Shown here in pieces: positions 35,786 through 45,900 of a stretch of 64,000 nt of DNA. The DNA is from Branchiostoma floridae (taxonomy: Eukaryota > Chordata > Leptocardii > Amphioxiformes > Branchiostomatidae). The stretch spans positions 10,361,921 through 10,425,920 of the forward strand of contig NC_049983.1 in NCBI RefSeq assembly GCF_000003815.2, read 5' to 3'. The stretch's first letter is position 1; each line of letters opens with the position of its first letter. The position numbers and the translations under genes were made by a program. The notes under the pieces are model-generated. The model did not search any database. It was not told where the DNA came from and saw nothing but the letters and a program-made list of their open reading frames with translations.

Positions 35786-37880
35786 CTGTGATCAAAAGAA
35801 CAACGCTATGACATACCCAGTCTTCGATTGTTGGTACTGGTTTGCTGTCATCCAATCAGATTCTTCCCATCATATTATTCGAGGGAGTTACCAGCCAATC
35901 ACACTGCCTCTTGACAGTAAACGGCGACATGATTGGTTGATAGCTTTCGCTTCAGCAACTGGAGGGGAGTATCTGATTGGCTGGCCAGCGGCGAGAATCA
36001 CGGGTCACAGAGCTGTAGATTGCAGGAGACATTTTATAATGTAACGATGTCAACATTTTGTGTCTGAAAAGTTAACGTTTGTTTTGGTATGCGTTACACA
36101 ATGATAATGTAGAGTATGTGACGTACCTTTTCTAACATAAAGTTTAGATGGAGATCCAGAAATCGACTTCTTCATTGCATTGTTGCCCCTGTAACAGAGA
36201 TCAAACTACATAATGTTGAAAAAACGCACGCCGTTATACCAGTTCACTTTGTTTGCATTATCATACAAGGTTTTTAGACCATCAAGCGCACAGGGCCATC
36301 CCTGCTCCTATCAATAAATGTATTAGGTTCTATTTATTGCTGCGGTCCAAATCACTCTTTCAAAGATAACATACCTGCGAAACAGTTTTCCACCTTTGAA
36401 GTTCTTGTACCGGTTACGTCTGCCATTGTCAGTGCCATGGTATCCTGGTGTATTACAAGAAATGTTGGCGGCTTTCTCACAATACCACCAGGCGCCTGCA
36501 TGCGGGTCCGAGTAGTTACAAACTGCACTCGTGTTCTTGAAGATGGCAGGGTCTACGTTACACTTGGTGTCGATGTAGGCATTATTCTCTAATATATAAC
36601 GTTTTCGGAACATGACAAGATCAATTGGATGTTTTCGGATAGTTCTTTCTATAACATCGATAGCCTGCCGTGGGTGGACCAGTTGGATTTTGATGGTGAC
36701 CTCCCCCTCCCACAACAGTCGGAACGTCGCCGTGTAAGTACCGTTCTGGTGGTCCATTATGATACCGACTGCTCCTTCCTTCTTTTTTCTTCTTTTCTTA
36801 TGTTTGGTAAGAATGGAAGCTCGAAAAAAATCACCAATGTTTGTAACTATGTTATTTTGTGAATCTTTGGCAGAGATCTCAATGCGCAACGTATCTCCTA
36901 CAGAATATTGTCTGCCAGACTCAGAAGCTAAGGAAAATTTCAGCTGCCTCTTATAGACCGCAGCAGAGAACGGTTTGGTTGTTTTTAACACCGGAGAAAA
37001 CGGTTTGGTTGTGTTCAACACCGGTTTCTCAATTACAGCCGGATTCACGTCAATAGACTCTGCCGTAGACCATCGCGTTTTCATCATTAGTTGGCTGATC
37101 CAGTTCGGGTACTACAGAAAGAGAAAGAAATGACGTCACCCATTGTTTATTAGAAGCGATATGCTTTGGAAAAGGGGGCCCTACCGGGTACTCCATAGGG
37201 TGGTTGAGGTAATCTCCAAGCAGATTCCTCCGTGGCATAAGACAGTAACATAAGCTGGGGAAGGAGTTTAGCAGGCAGAGGAGTAAAATTGGTCACGCCC
37301 CTCCCAGTGCCTTTGTACGGTTGCGTCCTGCGGCAGATTCCGCGTGGCCAATTTTACTCCTCGTCCGGCTAAACTCCTTCCCCAGCTTATGTTACTGTTT
37401 TATGCCACCGACGAATCTGCTTGGGGATTATGTTTGAGGCACTTTGGCTACTTGACCCACTGGGACACCTAGCGGCTACTGGCTATATTTGGCCCTGGCC
37501 GGGCTCCGGATTATTTCAACACCTAGCTAACATCAAGTCAACCCGGTGACAAATAGTCACTGTGATCTACCCGTAAAAACACCGAGAGGAATCCCCGTGG
37601 TATCCGGCAGTCCACCAGAACAAAATTGTGCTTTCAGATCGCGGACGTGCACAGGCGCAATTGTTACCTTAGTTAGGCGCAAGAGGCGGTCAGAAAATCT
37701 GGTGCATTTTTTTCAGTTTCGTTTATAAATGCCAATATATATGTATGATGCATGTGTTTAGAATGTACCTGAGTGAAGTACAGTAGAACTAGAAACGTTG
37801 CGGTAAGGAATATGAGACTCAGCCACCTGCGCGTCGGTCCCCCAACAAACCATTTCCTCCAGTAGTTCGCCATATTTGTC
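35025..37880 (-). CDS. NXPE family protein (neurexophilin-like and PC-esterase domains)
   Basis: A complete coding sequence in four exons: 37873-37769, 37111-36375, 36188-36127 and 35785-35025. All junctions agree in phase (0, 2, 1) and give 554 residues, normal for NXPE proteins. The N-terminus (MANYWRKWFVGGPTRRW) is cytosolic and is followed by a signal-anchor helix, so this is a type II membrane protein of the secretory pathway. Exon 2 encodes a 30 bp tandem duplication (VLNTTKPFSPVLKTTKPFS), then a filamin/neurexophilin-like beta domain and several N-glycosylation sites. Exon 4 carries the PC-esterase (SGNH-like) domain with nucleophile MGDSTIRQWW and the acid/base pair in HRDNIHPAPD. Substrate is unknown; the family is linked to acyl-ester chemistry on glycans or glycoproteins. 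A non-coding 5' exon probably ends at 39937. Intron 1 hosts a fold-back element (37210-37430). Confidence 0.93.
37210..37430. repeat. Fold-back MITE in NXPE intron 1
   Basis: Two inverted arms of about 88 bp at roughly 90% identity (left 37210-37297, right about 37343-37430) share TAACATAAGCTGGGGAAGGA and GGAGTAAAATTGG, around a ~45 bp loop. Related diverged sequence occurs at 42600-42705 and 57880-58030. No open frame, so it is non-autonomous. Confidence 0.88.
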
Positions 37881-40200
37881 TGTTGGGAGAGAAAACCTTA
37901 GAAAAAAACTAGTACTGTCTATTCTTCTCATTATTTTAGTTCAAAGGGGTTAAAAACTTTCACACGTGATAATGGTTGAGACAGTGATATCACATTATTT
38001 CATCAGTAGATAATCTTTGTACTCTGACTCATCATCATCATCCGGGCGTGCAGGTTGGCTGGATGGACATGACTCTCTTCCTCCATCCTTCCCTATCCTT
38101 CATAGCCTTGGGCTAGTAGGACAGCGATCTAGTCAGGCTATGGTTATTACGGCGTACTTGGGTCAAACCGTACTTCAGCCAACAATGACATTCTTTGAAA
38201 AGCTAAGTCGTATGGGAGCCAGCTGTGTGAACTAGATCGCATTAGGCCGAAGTACAACGGTTAAAACTCAACTACGACGTAGTTTGACGTACTTCAGCCA
38301 ACAACTAGAGTTCCACGAACACATACCTTTGCCAAGTAAACCAGGTTTGTTATGTAGAATGATGTCTGTAGACATAAATCTGTTACTCATTATATTTCAT
38401 TCTATATGCCTGGAGTTGCTTCATAACATTTTGCCATTGCTTATACAAATTAGATCCCTATTTACATACTAATATTAAAGTGTATAAAGCATCACTTAAG
38501 CTGTCGACATACCAAAAGTCATGATGATCCTTTCATCCCTTGTAGACTTATTCTCTTTCAAAGTAAGAAACTAAACCGGCTCCTGCAGTTCAAGAAAAGA
38601 TGTTAGCGGACCCAAACGTACAACTCTTACTCTCTGCCATCTTTTTCAGTTACATATGTGACAAGTTTGAAAGTCCTATCACGGAATGCGGTGGATGTAT
38701 CATCTTTCCTCATTTATTATGCAAATTAGCTGTTAATTTACATAACTAGCATCTCATTATGTAAGTTTTTACTTAGGCTATCTACATACCAAAAATCATG
38801 ACGATCCGTCAACACGTTTATATTTTCTCATTAATTATGTAAACGAGGCCGTCATTTACATAATTAATATGCCTTCATATTTCTCTCTTTCTCATCTATA
38901 TATGTGACAAGTTTGGAAGTCCTATCATGAAATGCAGCGGATCTATAAACTTTCCTTATTAATTAATTATACAAATTAGTTGCTAATTTGCATAACTAGT
39001 ATTTCATTATGTACATTGTTACTTGGGCTATCTACATACCAAAAATCATGACGATCCATCAACACGTTCTCGAGTTATTCTGGTCCAAAGTTTGAAAGGA
39101 AATCGGCGACTGCAGTTCCAAACAAGCCGCTAGGGGATCCAAACTTCCAGCACTTACTCTCTGCCCCAAGGGCTATCTACCACTTAAAAATTATAACCAC
39201 AGCATGTCCAGAACGCGAGATAAAAAAATTGAGGTTCTGCTGCAGTACCTTAGCAAGCCGCTAGGGGGCCCATTATCGAACTTGACCTTCGTTTTCCCGA
39301 CCCCTATCCACCTAACAAATATCATCGGGATCCATCCAAGGCTTCTTGAGTTATGCTGGTAACACACAGACACACACACAGACTCACAGGCCCAAAGCAT
39401 AACCTTAGCCATTCTGGCAAAGGTAACGAGGTAGTTCACACAGCTGGCTCCACTGATACGAATTAACTTTCCCGAGTACTTCGTAGCTGCCTGAACACAA
39501 GTACGGTCTGACTCCACTAAGTCGTAAATCATGAACCATAGCCTGACTAAATCACTCTCCCAGCCCGACAGTTACCAGCCCTCAATAACCCCAGCCAGCA
39601 AGAAATTGTGTAAACACAGGCTAGTAATAACCCAAACTACGTATTTTCAGCAATACTGCGAAATAGCTGGAATACGATTGAAACGTCACATAACGAAACC
39701 ATGACACATAACGTTACAAGTATTATCCCCGAATACTTTACACCAAGAACAAAATTTGTGACACATTCCAGTGCATCGCTATTTTGTAAAAAGTGGAAGA
39801 ATGCCTTTAGGGTACGGTTTTGGTCAAGACATCAATACAGCCTTTCTCAAATAAAAGCTACTTATGTAATGACCTACATGCTTTGAAACCTTTCAAACCC
39901 TGTTCATAGCACGGAAGACATCCTTCATTCCTTCACCTAGAATCTGGACAGGAAATTTGTTTTCACCTGTGTCACAGAATTGGTGACAGTGTCAGAGATC
40001 TTCAAACTTTCAGCGCTGATTAGTAACCCGGGTCTCACGTGATCTGCAAATGCTGTCTAACCGGTTAACCGGTCCGAGATTTTTAACCTTTTCACACGTC
40101 CTTCACTAATTGACTTGAGGCAAAATGTCCGAGATCAGTGGGGGAAACGTGAATACTCATTGTGCAAATCAGGATCTAACTTTCATGAGGCATCGTTCTT
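37515..40200 (-). promoter_or_regulatory. NXPE 5' region: promoter side, 5' UTR exon donor, first exon
   Basis: Homology to 30809-32800 marks the conserved parts. They are the first coding exon with its CCCAACAG acceptor, the 5' UTR exon ending CTAG|GTGAAG (donor at 39936), and a block near 40110-40190 containing GACTTGAGGCAA and GTGCAAATCAGGATC upstream of the exon. Insertions specific to this copy fill 38030-39890. The transcription start is not identifiable by eye. Confidence 0.6.
38500..39390 (-). repeat. Dispersed ACTCGAGAA-type repeat, inverted copies
   Basis: Inverse-orientation relatives of the 12.2-13.4 kb repeats. They carry CTGCAGTACCTTAG, CCGCTAGGGGGCCC, TTCGTTTTCCCGACCCCTA and TTCTTGAGTTATGCTGG, ending in a short CACACA run. 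Two stretches (about 38640-38830 and 38895-39080) repeat the same TATGTGACAAGTTTG, CCTATCA and CATGACGATCC words and so form a tandem pair. Confidence 0.7.
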
Positions 40201-40619
40201 ATGATATATGATATATCCTTATACACTCCTTAGTCACATGTATAAGGACTGTCATACATGTGACTCTCATACATGTGACATTTGTAGCTAAGAAGGGAGA
40301 TATATCGTTAGTTATCATTTGCGCAATTGACGGGGATATACTATGATTCTATACAGTCTAGTACATGGCGGGAATTCGATACTTGTTGCATTCAAAAAAG
40401 GTCAACGTATTAGCCTCGAGGTAAGAACGTCATAGTTGAGTCAGACCGTACTGCAAGCAACTATGACGTACTGTGGGAAGTCAAGTCGTATGGGAGCCAG
40501 TTGTGTGAACTACGCCGTAGGTCGCTGAAGTACGACGTGCCTTGTCAAACTACCGTCTTAGTTGGCTGAAGTGCGTCGTAGTTGAGTTTTGATCGGGATA
40601 GAAAACCATAAACGTCATG

Positions 40620-40690
40620 CGTTTCCCAAGGGCACAAGATCGGTGGCACAGGCAAACAGGTTGCCGAACCCACCGCCAAGTGCCTGTTTG
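40620..40690 (-). repeat. SINE fragment
   Basis: The phrase TCCCAAGGGCACAAGATCGG with GGTGGCACA matches the body of the SINE at 53.4-53.9 kb. A GAACCCACCGCCAAGTG part follows. Only the tRNA-proximal piece is left. Confidence 0.55.
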
Positions 40691-40805
40691 CCTTCTCATC
40701 TGTGGAAAAATCGACAGGAGAATCCATGATAGTGTATTTTTCACAAAAAGTCAACTGAGGGTGTTTTGAACAGACGGCTCACATGGATTGTGCTTTTGTC
40801 CCATT

Positions 40806-40994
40806 GTTACCTCCATGAAATGTCATGGAGGTTATATTTTCTGTTATGTTTGTCTGTCTGTGTACAAGATAACTCAAGAACGGCTGGATGGATTGATTTC
40901 ATACTTGGTTTGTTGGTGGGGTGTGACGATAGCTGGAAATGATGAGATTTTGGGCCCCGTATCTGTCGATATAATTGATGTAATAATATAAGAA
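40806..40994 (+). repeat. Short copy of the ACCTCCATGAAAT element family
   Basis: It begins TTACCTCCATGAAATGTCATG and carries TCAAGAACGGCTGGATGG and the CCCCGTATCTGTCGATATAA block. It then abuts the inverted 1.1 kb copy that starts at 40995. Confidence 0.75.
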
Positions 40995-42098
40995 ACTAGA
41001 GTTCGGGGACCTCATACCTCCAAGAAATATTTATTGCTTTTTTGTGGATGGTATGTATATTTATAGTCAGTTGTATTTGAGAGTAATGGTTATATAATAT
41101 AAATGTTATGGGAAAGTAGTGGTGTATTTATTTAATGACACAGAGGATGTCCATCTGATTAGTAATTATCAAAATGTGACACTTAATTGTGTAATGTGCG
41201 TTTAAGAGGTCGACAGCATATGGTAGCGTGGTGTTCCTTAAGCTTGATGTTTGGCATTTAAAATGTCTAAGGTTGTCAGCATTATTGAGGTTCGACTATG
41301 TGCCTCAGAGCTGTGTGGTGGGAGGAAGTTGGGAAACTCAGAAAGAAGAAGGGATGTGGCCAACTTTAGTCAGATGGTGATTTGATTTTCCACCAATATG
41401 TCATAACATCAGCTGTTCACACGGTACAAAAACGAGATGCACACTTTCCTCTGACAGCCCTACACCAACTGTAAGATGAATACTTGGCACCAACCCCGTC
41501 TGCTAAAAAACAAGTACCATTGGCTACGAAAGAGACAACTAACAACTGTCCCTTATCGTAACAAAATCAGAACATCTGTATCGCCCATAAAACTTCTGAC
41601 ACCCAACCCAGATGAGAGGACCTAATGGCATTTTAATCACCATGTCACTCAAATCAGCAGTACAGTATGTGAGACATCCATACCTGTTAAGCATTAACGT
41701 TAAATGTACCTCAACTTCTTACAATTATACTGACCCTTCACATCTCCATGATATCCTAAGCAGACATAAATAAAACTAATTATCATATTAAAAAAACTCG
41801 GGGTTCCCCAAACAGCTGTCACCTCACCATCTGCTCTGAGCTAAGCCCATTAACAAACACATAAAGCAAGATGCCTGTACCAATATATCTCAAATATAGG
41901 GGTGATTTCTGATATTATTACATCGATTATAACGACAGATACGGCTCCCAAAATCTCATCGATTCGAGCTTTCATCACACCGCACCAACACAACAAGTAT
42001 GAAACCAATCCATCCAGCCGTTCTTGAGTAATCATCTACACAGACAGAGACACATAACAGAAAATATAACCTCCATTCCATGACATTTCATGGAGGTA
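40995..42098 (-). mobile_element. 1.1 kb non-autonomous element, copy A
   Basis: On the minus strand it runs from TTACCTCCATGAAATGTCAT (42098) to the other end, ACTAGAGTTCGGGGACCTCA (40995). Both ends contain ACCTCCATGAAAT or a one-base variant in inverted arrangement, so short subterminal inverted repeats exist. Length is 1104 bp, essentially the same as copy B (44130-45873) without its LINE insert. No substantial open frame, so it is non-autonomous and of unknown superfamily. Confidence 0.85.
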
Positions 42099-42568
42099 AT
42101 CACCCCTATATCTGTGATATATTGGAACAGGCATCGTGGTTTCCCTCTTTGTTAATCACCTTATCTCCAAGCAGATGGTGAGGTGATTTGTTTCGCCAGT
42201 GATAGCCATGAACATATGTTTCTTTGGGGGGATCAGTTGACAACAACTGTTTTAATAGGGGAAACGATAGCCTCGACTCAAGAACGGCTGGGTGGATTGG
42301 TTTCATACTTGATGTGTTGGTGGGGTGTGATGATAACTGGAAGTGATTAGATTTTGGGCCCCGTATCTGTCAATATAATCGATGTAATAATATAAGAAAT
42401 CACCCCTATATAGCCATGAACATATGTTTTTTTGGGATCAGTTGACAACAACCGTTTGGGGAAAACGATAGCCTCGACTCAAGAACGACTGGGTGGATTG
42501 GTTTCATACCTGATGTGTTGGTGGGGTGTGATGATAGCTGGAAGTGATTAGATTTTGGGCCTCGTATA
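42099..42568. repeat. Partial tandem copies of the same family
   Basis: Two truncated units repeat CAGTTGACAACAAC, GATAGCCTCGACTCAAGAACG and TTGGTGGGGTGTGATGATA about 195 bp apart and run into the 23 N gap at 42569. The inverted tail of the fold-back family appears after the gap (42600-42705). Confidence 0.75.
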
Positions 42569-42745
42569 NNNNNNNNNNNNNNNNNNNNNNNATGAGTGAT
42601 AGCCGGCTTAGGAGTGCGTTTGACTGATAACTCCCTTTGGCCAGCTATACTCCTTAGCCTGATACTACCTTATACCACTGGTAAATCTGCCTGGAGATTG
42701 TAATGCGATTAGGAGAAGGTCATACGAAAACAGGTTACAACTTAC

Positions 42746-42985
42746 TCAGTGTTGTGTCGACAGTCGTAGCATGTGGCAAGGATAAGGGAGCAATGGATCC
42801 CATCCTCATGACCTCAAGTATGGTCGCCTCCGTGTACGGCATGGCCTCACGGTCGGACAGCTCCGGCAGCCTGTCACGGCCCACCACACTGTCTAACTCA
42901 GCAGCCACCTTCTCCTGTATCTCCGGGTGGACAGCAAGGTACAGGATGGCCCAGCGTAGGGTAAAGATAGTTGTGTCTGTACCCC
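42746..42985 (-). CDS. P450 I-helix end and K-helix exon
   Basis: A 240 bp exon, phase 1 to 1, with acceptor CTCAG and donor A|GTAAGT. It encodes GTDTTIFTLRWAILYL, PEIQEKVAAELDSVVG, LSDREAMPYTEATILEVMR (ExxR in the last four) and APLSLPHATTVDTTL. It sits between the two inverted 1.1 kb elements and is the last P450 exon I can find. Confidence 0.93.
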
Positions 42986-45900
42986 CTGAGGAGACATAAA
43001 TAGTTGAACATCAAGATTCTTTGCACACAACCAAGTACCTTATTCCACCGCCTGTCACCTTCCTCCGGGCAAGTATGACTGGTTCACATTGAACTGCAGC
43101 ATAGGTGCCGCTGCTGACAAATGCAGACCCAAACGTATTTACCTCCATGAAATGTCATGGAATGGAGGTTATATTTTCTGTTATGTGTCTCTGTCTGTGT
43201 AGATGATTACTCAAGAACGGCTGGATGGATTGGTTTCATACTTGTTGTGTTGGTGGGGTGTGATGAAAGCTTGAATCGATGAGATTTTGGGAGCCGTATC
43301 TGTCGTTATAATCGATGTAATAATATCAGAAATCACCCCTATATTTGCGTTACATGTATATTGGAACAGGCATCATGGTTTCCCTCTTTGTTAATCACCT
43401 TATCTCCAAGCAGGTGGTGAGGTGATTTGTTTCGCCAGTGATAGCCATCAACATATGTTTTTTTGGATCAGTTGACAACAACTGTTGGGGGGAAACGATA
43501 GCCTCGACTCAAGAACGGCAGGGTGGATTGGTTTCATACTTAGTGTGTTGGTGGGGTGTGATGATAGCTGGAATTGATTAGATTTTGGGCCTCGTATCTG
43601 TCGATATAATCGATGTAAAAATATAAGAAATCACCCCTATGTCTGCGATATATTGGAACAGGCATCGTGGTTTCCCTCTTTGTTAATCACCTTATCTCCA
43701 AGCAGGTGGTGAGGTGATTTGTTTCGCCAGTGATAGCCATCAACATATGTTTTTTTTTATCAGTTGACAACAACTGTTTGGGGAAAACGATAGCCTCGAC
43801 TGAAGAACGACTGGGTGGATTGATTTCATACTTGATGTGTTGGTGGGGTGTGATGATTGCTGGAAGACGGTGATTAGATTATGGGCCCCGTATCTGTCGT
43901 TATAATCGATGTAATAATATCAGAAATCACCCCTATATCTGCGATATACAGTTGACATCGTAGAGCATCTGTTGGGGGGAACCAGGACAATTTTGAAAGT
44001 GGTAATAAATTGTATTTATGTACTTGTGCGTTTAGGAACAAGCTGTATTATATTTCTTTTGTGCTGTTAGATGTTATGTGGTCCACCTTGCGTCACGCTG
44101 AAGTTTTGTTAGTATGTACTCGGTTTTATTACCTCCATGAAATGTCATGGAATGGAGGTTATATTTTCTGTTATGTGTCTCTGTCCTAGAACAGGTTAGC
44201 GAATTTACATACCTGGGATCCCTTCAGACAGAGGACTGCAGTTCTGTGAGAGAGATAAAGGTCAGGATAGCCAAGGCAACCTCCGTACTGTCGAGACTTA
44301 AGCACATCTGGAACATCTCCCCGCCAACAAAAATCCAACTTCTACGTTCCCTTGTGTTATCAATCTTCCTGTATGGCGCTGAGTCTTGGACTCTAAATGC
44401 AGAGATTGTGAAACGGATAAATGCATTCGAGATGAACTGCTACCGAAGACTACTTCGTGTCCACTGGTCAACTCACACTTCTAACAGAGAAGTCATGCAG
44501 CGTGTTAAGTCCCTAGTAGGCCCGCGTCCAAGTTTCCTGTCACTAGTGAAAAAGAAGAAACTACAGTGGTTTGGCCATGCTACAAGAGCAAAGGGTACTT
44601 TGACCCACACCATACTCCAAGGAAGGGCGGAGGGTGCAAGACCTAGGGGTCGTCCACGACGGACTTGGACTAGTGATTTGAAAGACTGGTCAGGACAAAC
44701 AGTCAACCATCTTGCAACCTTGGCTGAGGACAGAAAAGGGTGGAAAACTTATGTTGATGGATGTGCTGCCCCTACGGCCGGTGAGGCTATGGGACCGGTG
44801 AGGTGAGGTGAGGTGAGGTCTCTGTCTGTGTAGATGATTACTCAAGAACGGCTGGATGGATTGGTTTCATACTTGTTGTGTTGGTGGGGTGTGATGAAAG
44901 CTCGAATCGATGAGATTTTGGGAGCCGTATCTGTCGTTATAATCGATGTAATAATATCAGAAATCACCCCTCTATTTGAGATATATTGGTACAGGCATCG
45001 TGCTTTATGTGTTTGTTAATGGGCTTAGCTCCAAGCAGATGGTGAGGTGACAGCTGTTTGGGGAACCCCGAGTTTTGTGAATATGATAATTAGTTTTATT
45101 TATGTCTGCTTAGGATATCATGGAGATGTGAAGCGTAAGTATAATTGTAAGAAGTTGAGGTACATTTAACGATGATGCTTAACAGGTATGGATGTCTCAC
45201 ATACTGTACTGCTGATTTGAGTGACATGGTGATTAAAATGCCATTAGGTCCTCTCATCTGGGTTGGGTGTCAGAAGTTTTATGGGCGATACAGATGTTCT
45301 GATTTTGTTACGATAAGGGACAGTTGTTAGTTGTCTCTTTCGTAGCCAATGGTACTTGTTTTTAGCAGACGGGGTTGGCGCCAAGTATTCATCTTACAGT
45401 TGGTGTAGGGCTGTCAGAGGAAAGTGTGCATCTCGTTTTTGTACCGCATGAACAGCTGATGTTATGACATATTGGTGGAAAATCAAATCACCATCTGACT
45501 AAAGTTGGCCACATCCCTTCTTCTTTCTGAGTTCCCCAACTTCCTCCCACCACACAGCTCTGAGGCACATAGTCGAACCTCAATAATGCTGACAACCTTA
45601 GACATTTTAAATGCCAAACATCAAGCTTAAGGAACACCATGCTACCATATGCCGTTGACCTCTTAAACGCACATTACACAATTAAGTGTCACATTTTGAT
45701 AATTACTAATCAGATGGACATCCTCTGTGTCATTAAATAAATACACCACTACTTTCCCATAACATTTATATTGTATAACCATTACTCTCAAATACAACCG
45801 ACTATAAACATACATACCATCCACAAAAAAGCAATAAATATTTCATGGAGGTATGAGGTCTCCGAACTCTAGTTGTATATGCTTTTTACATAAATACTTA

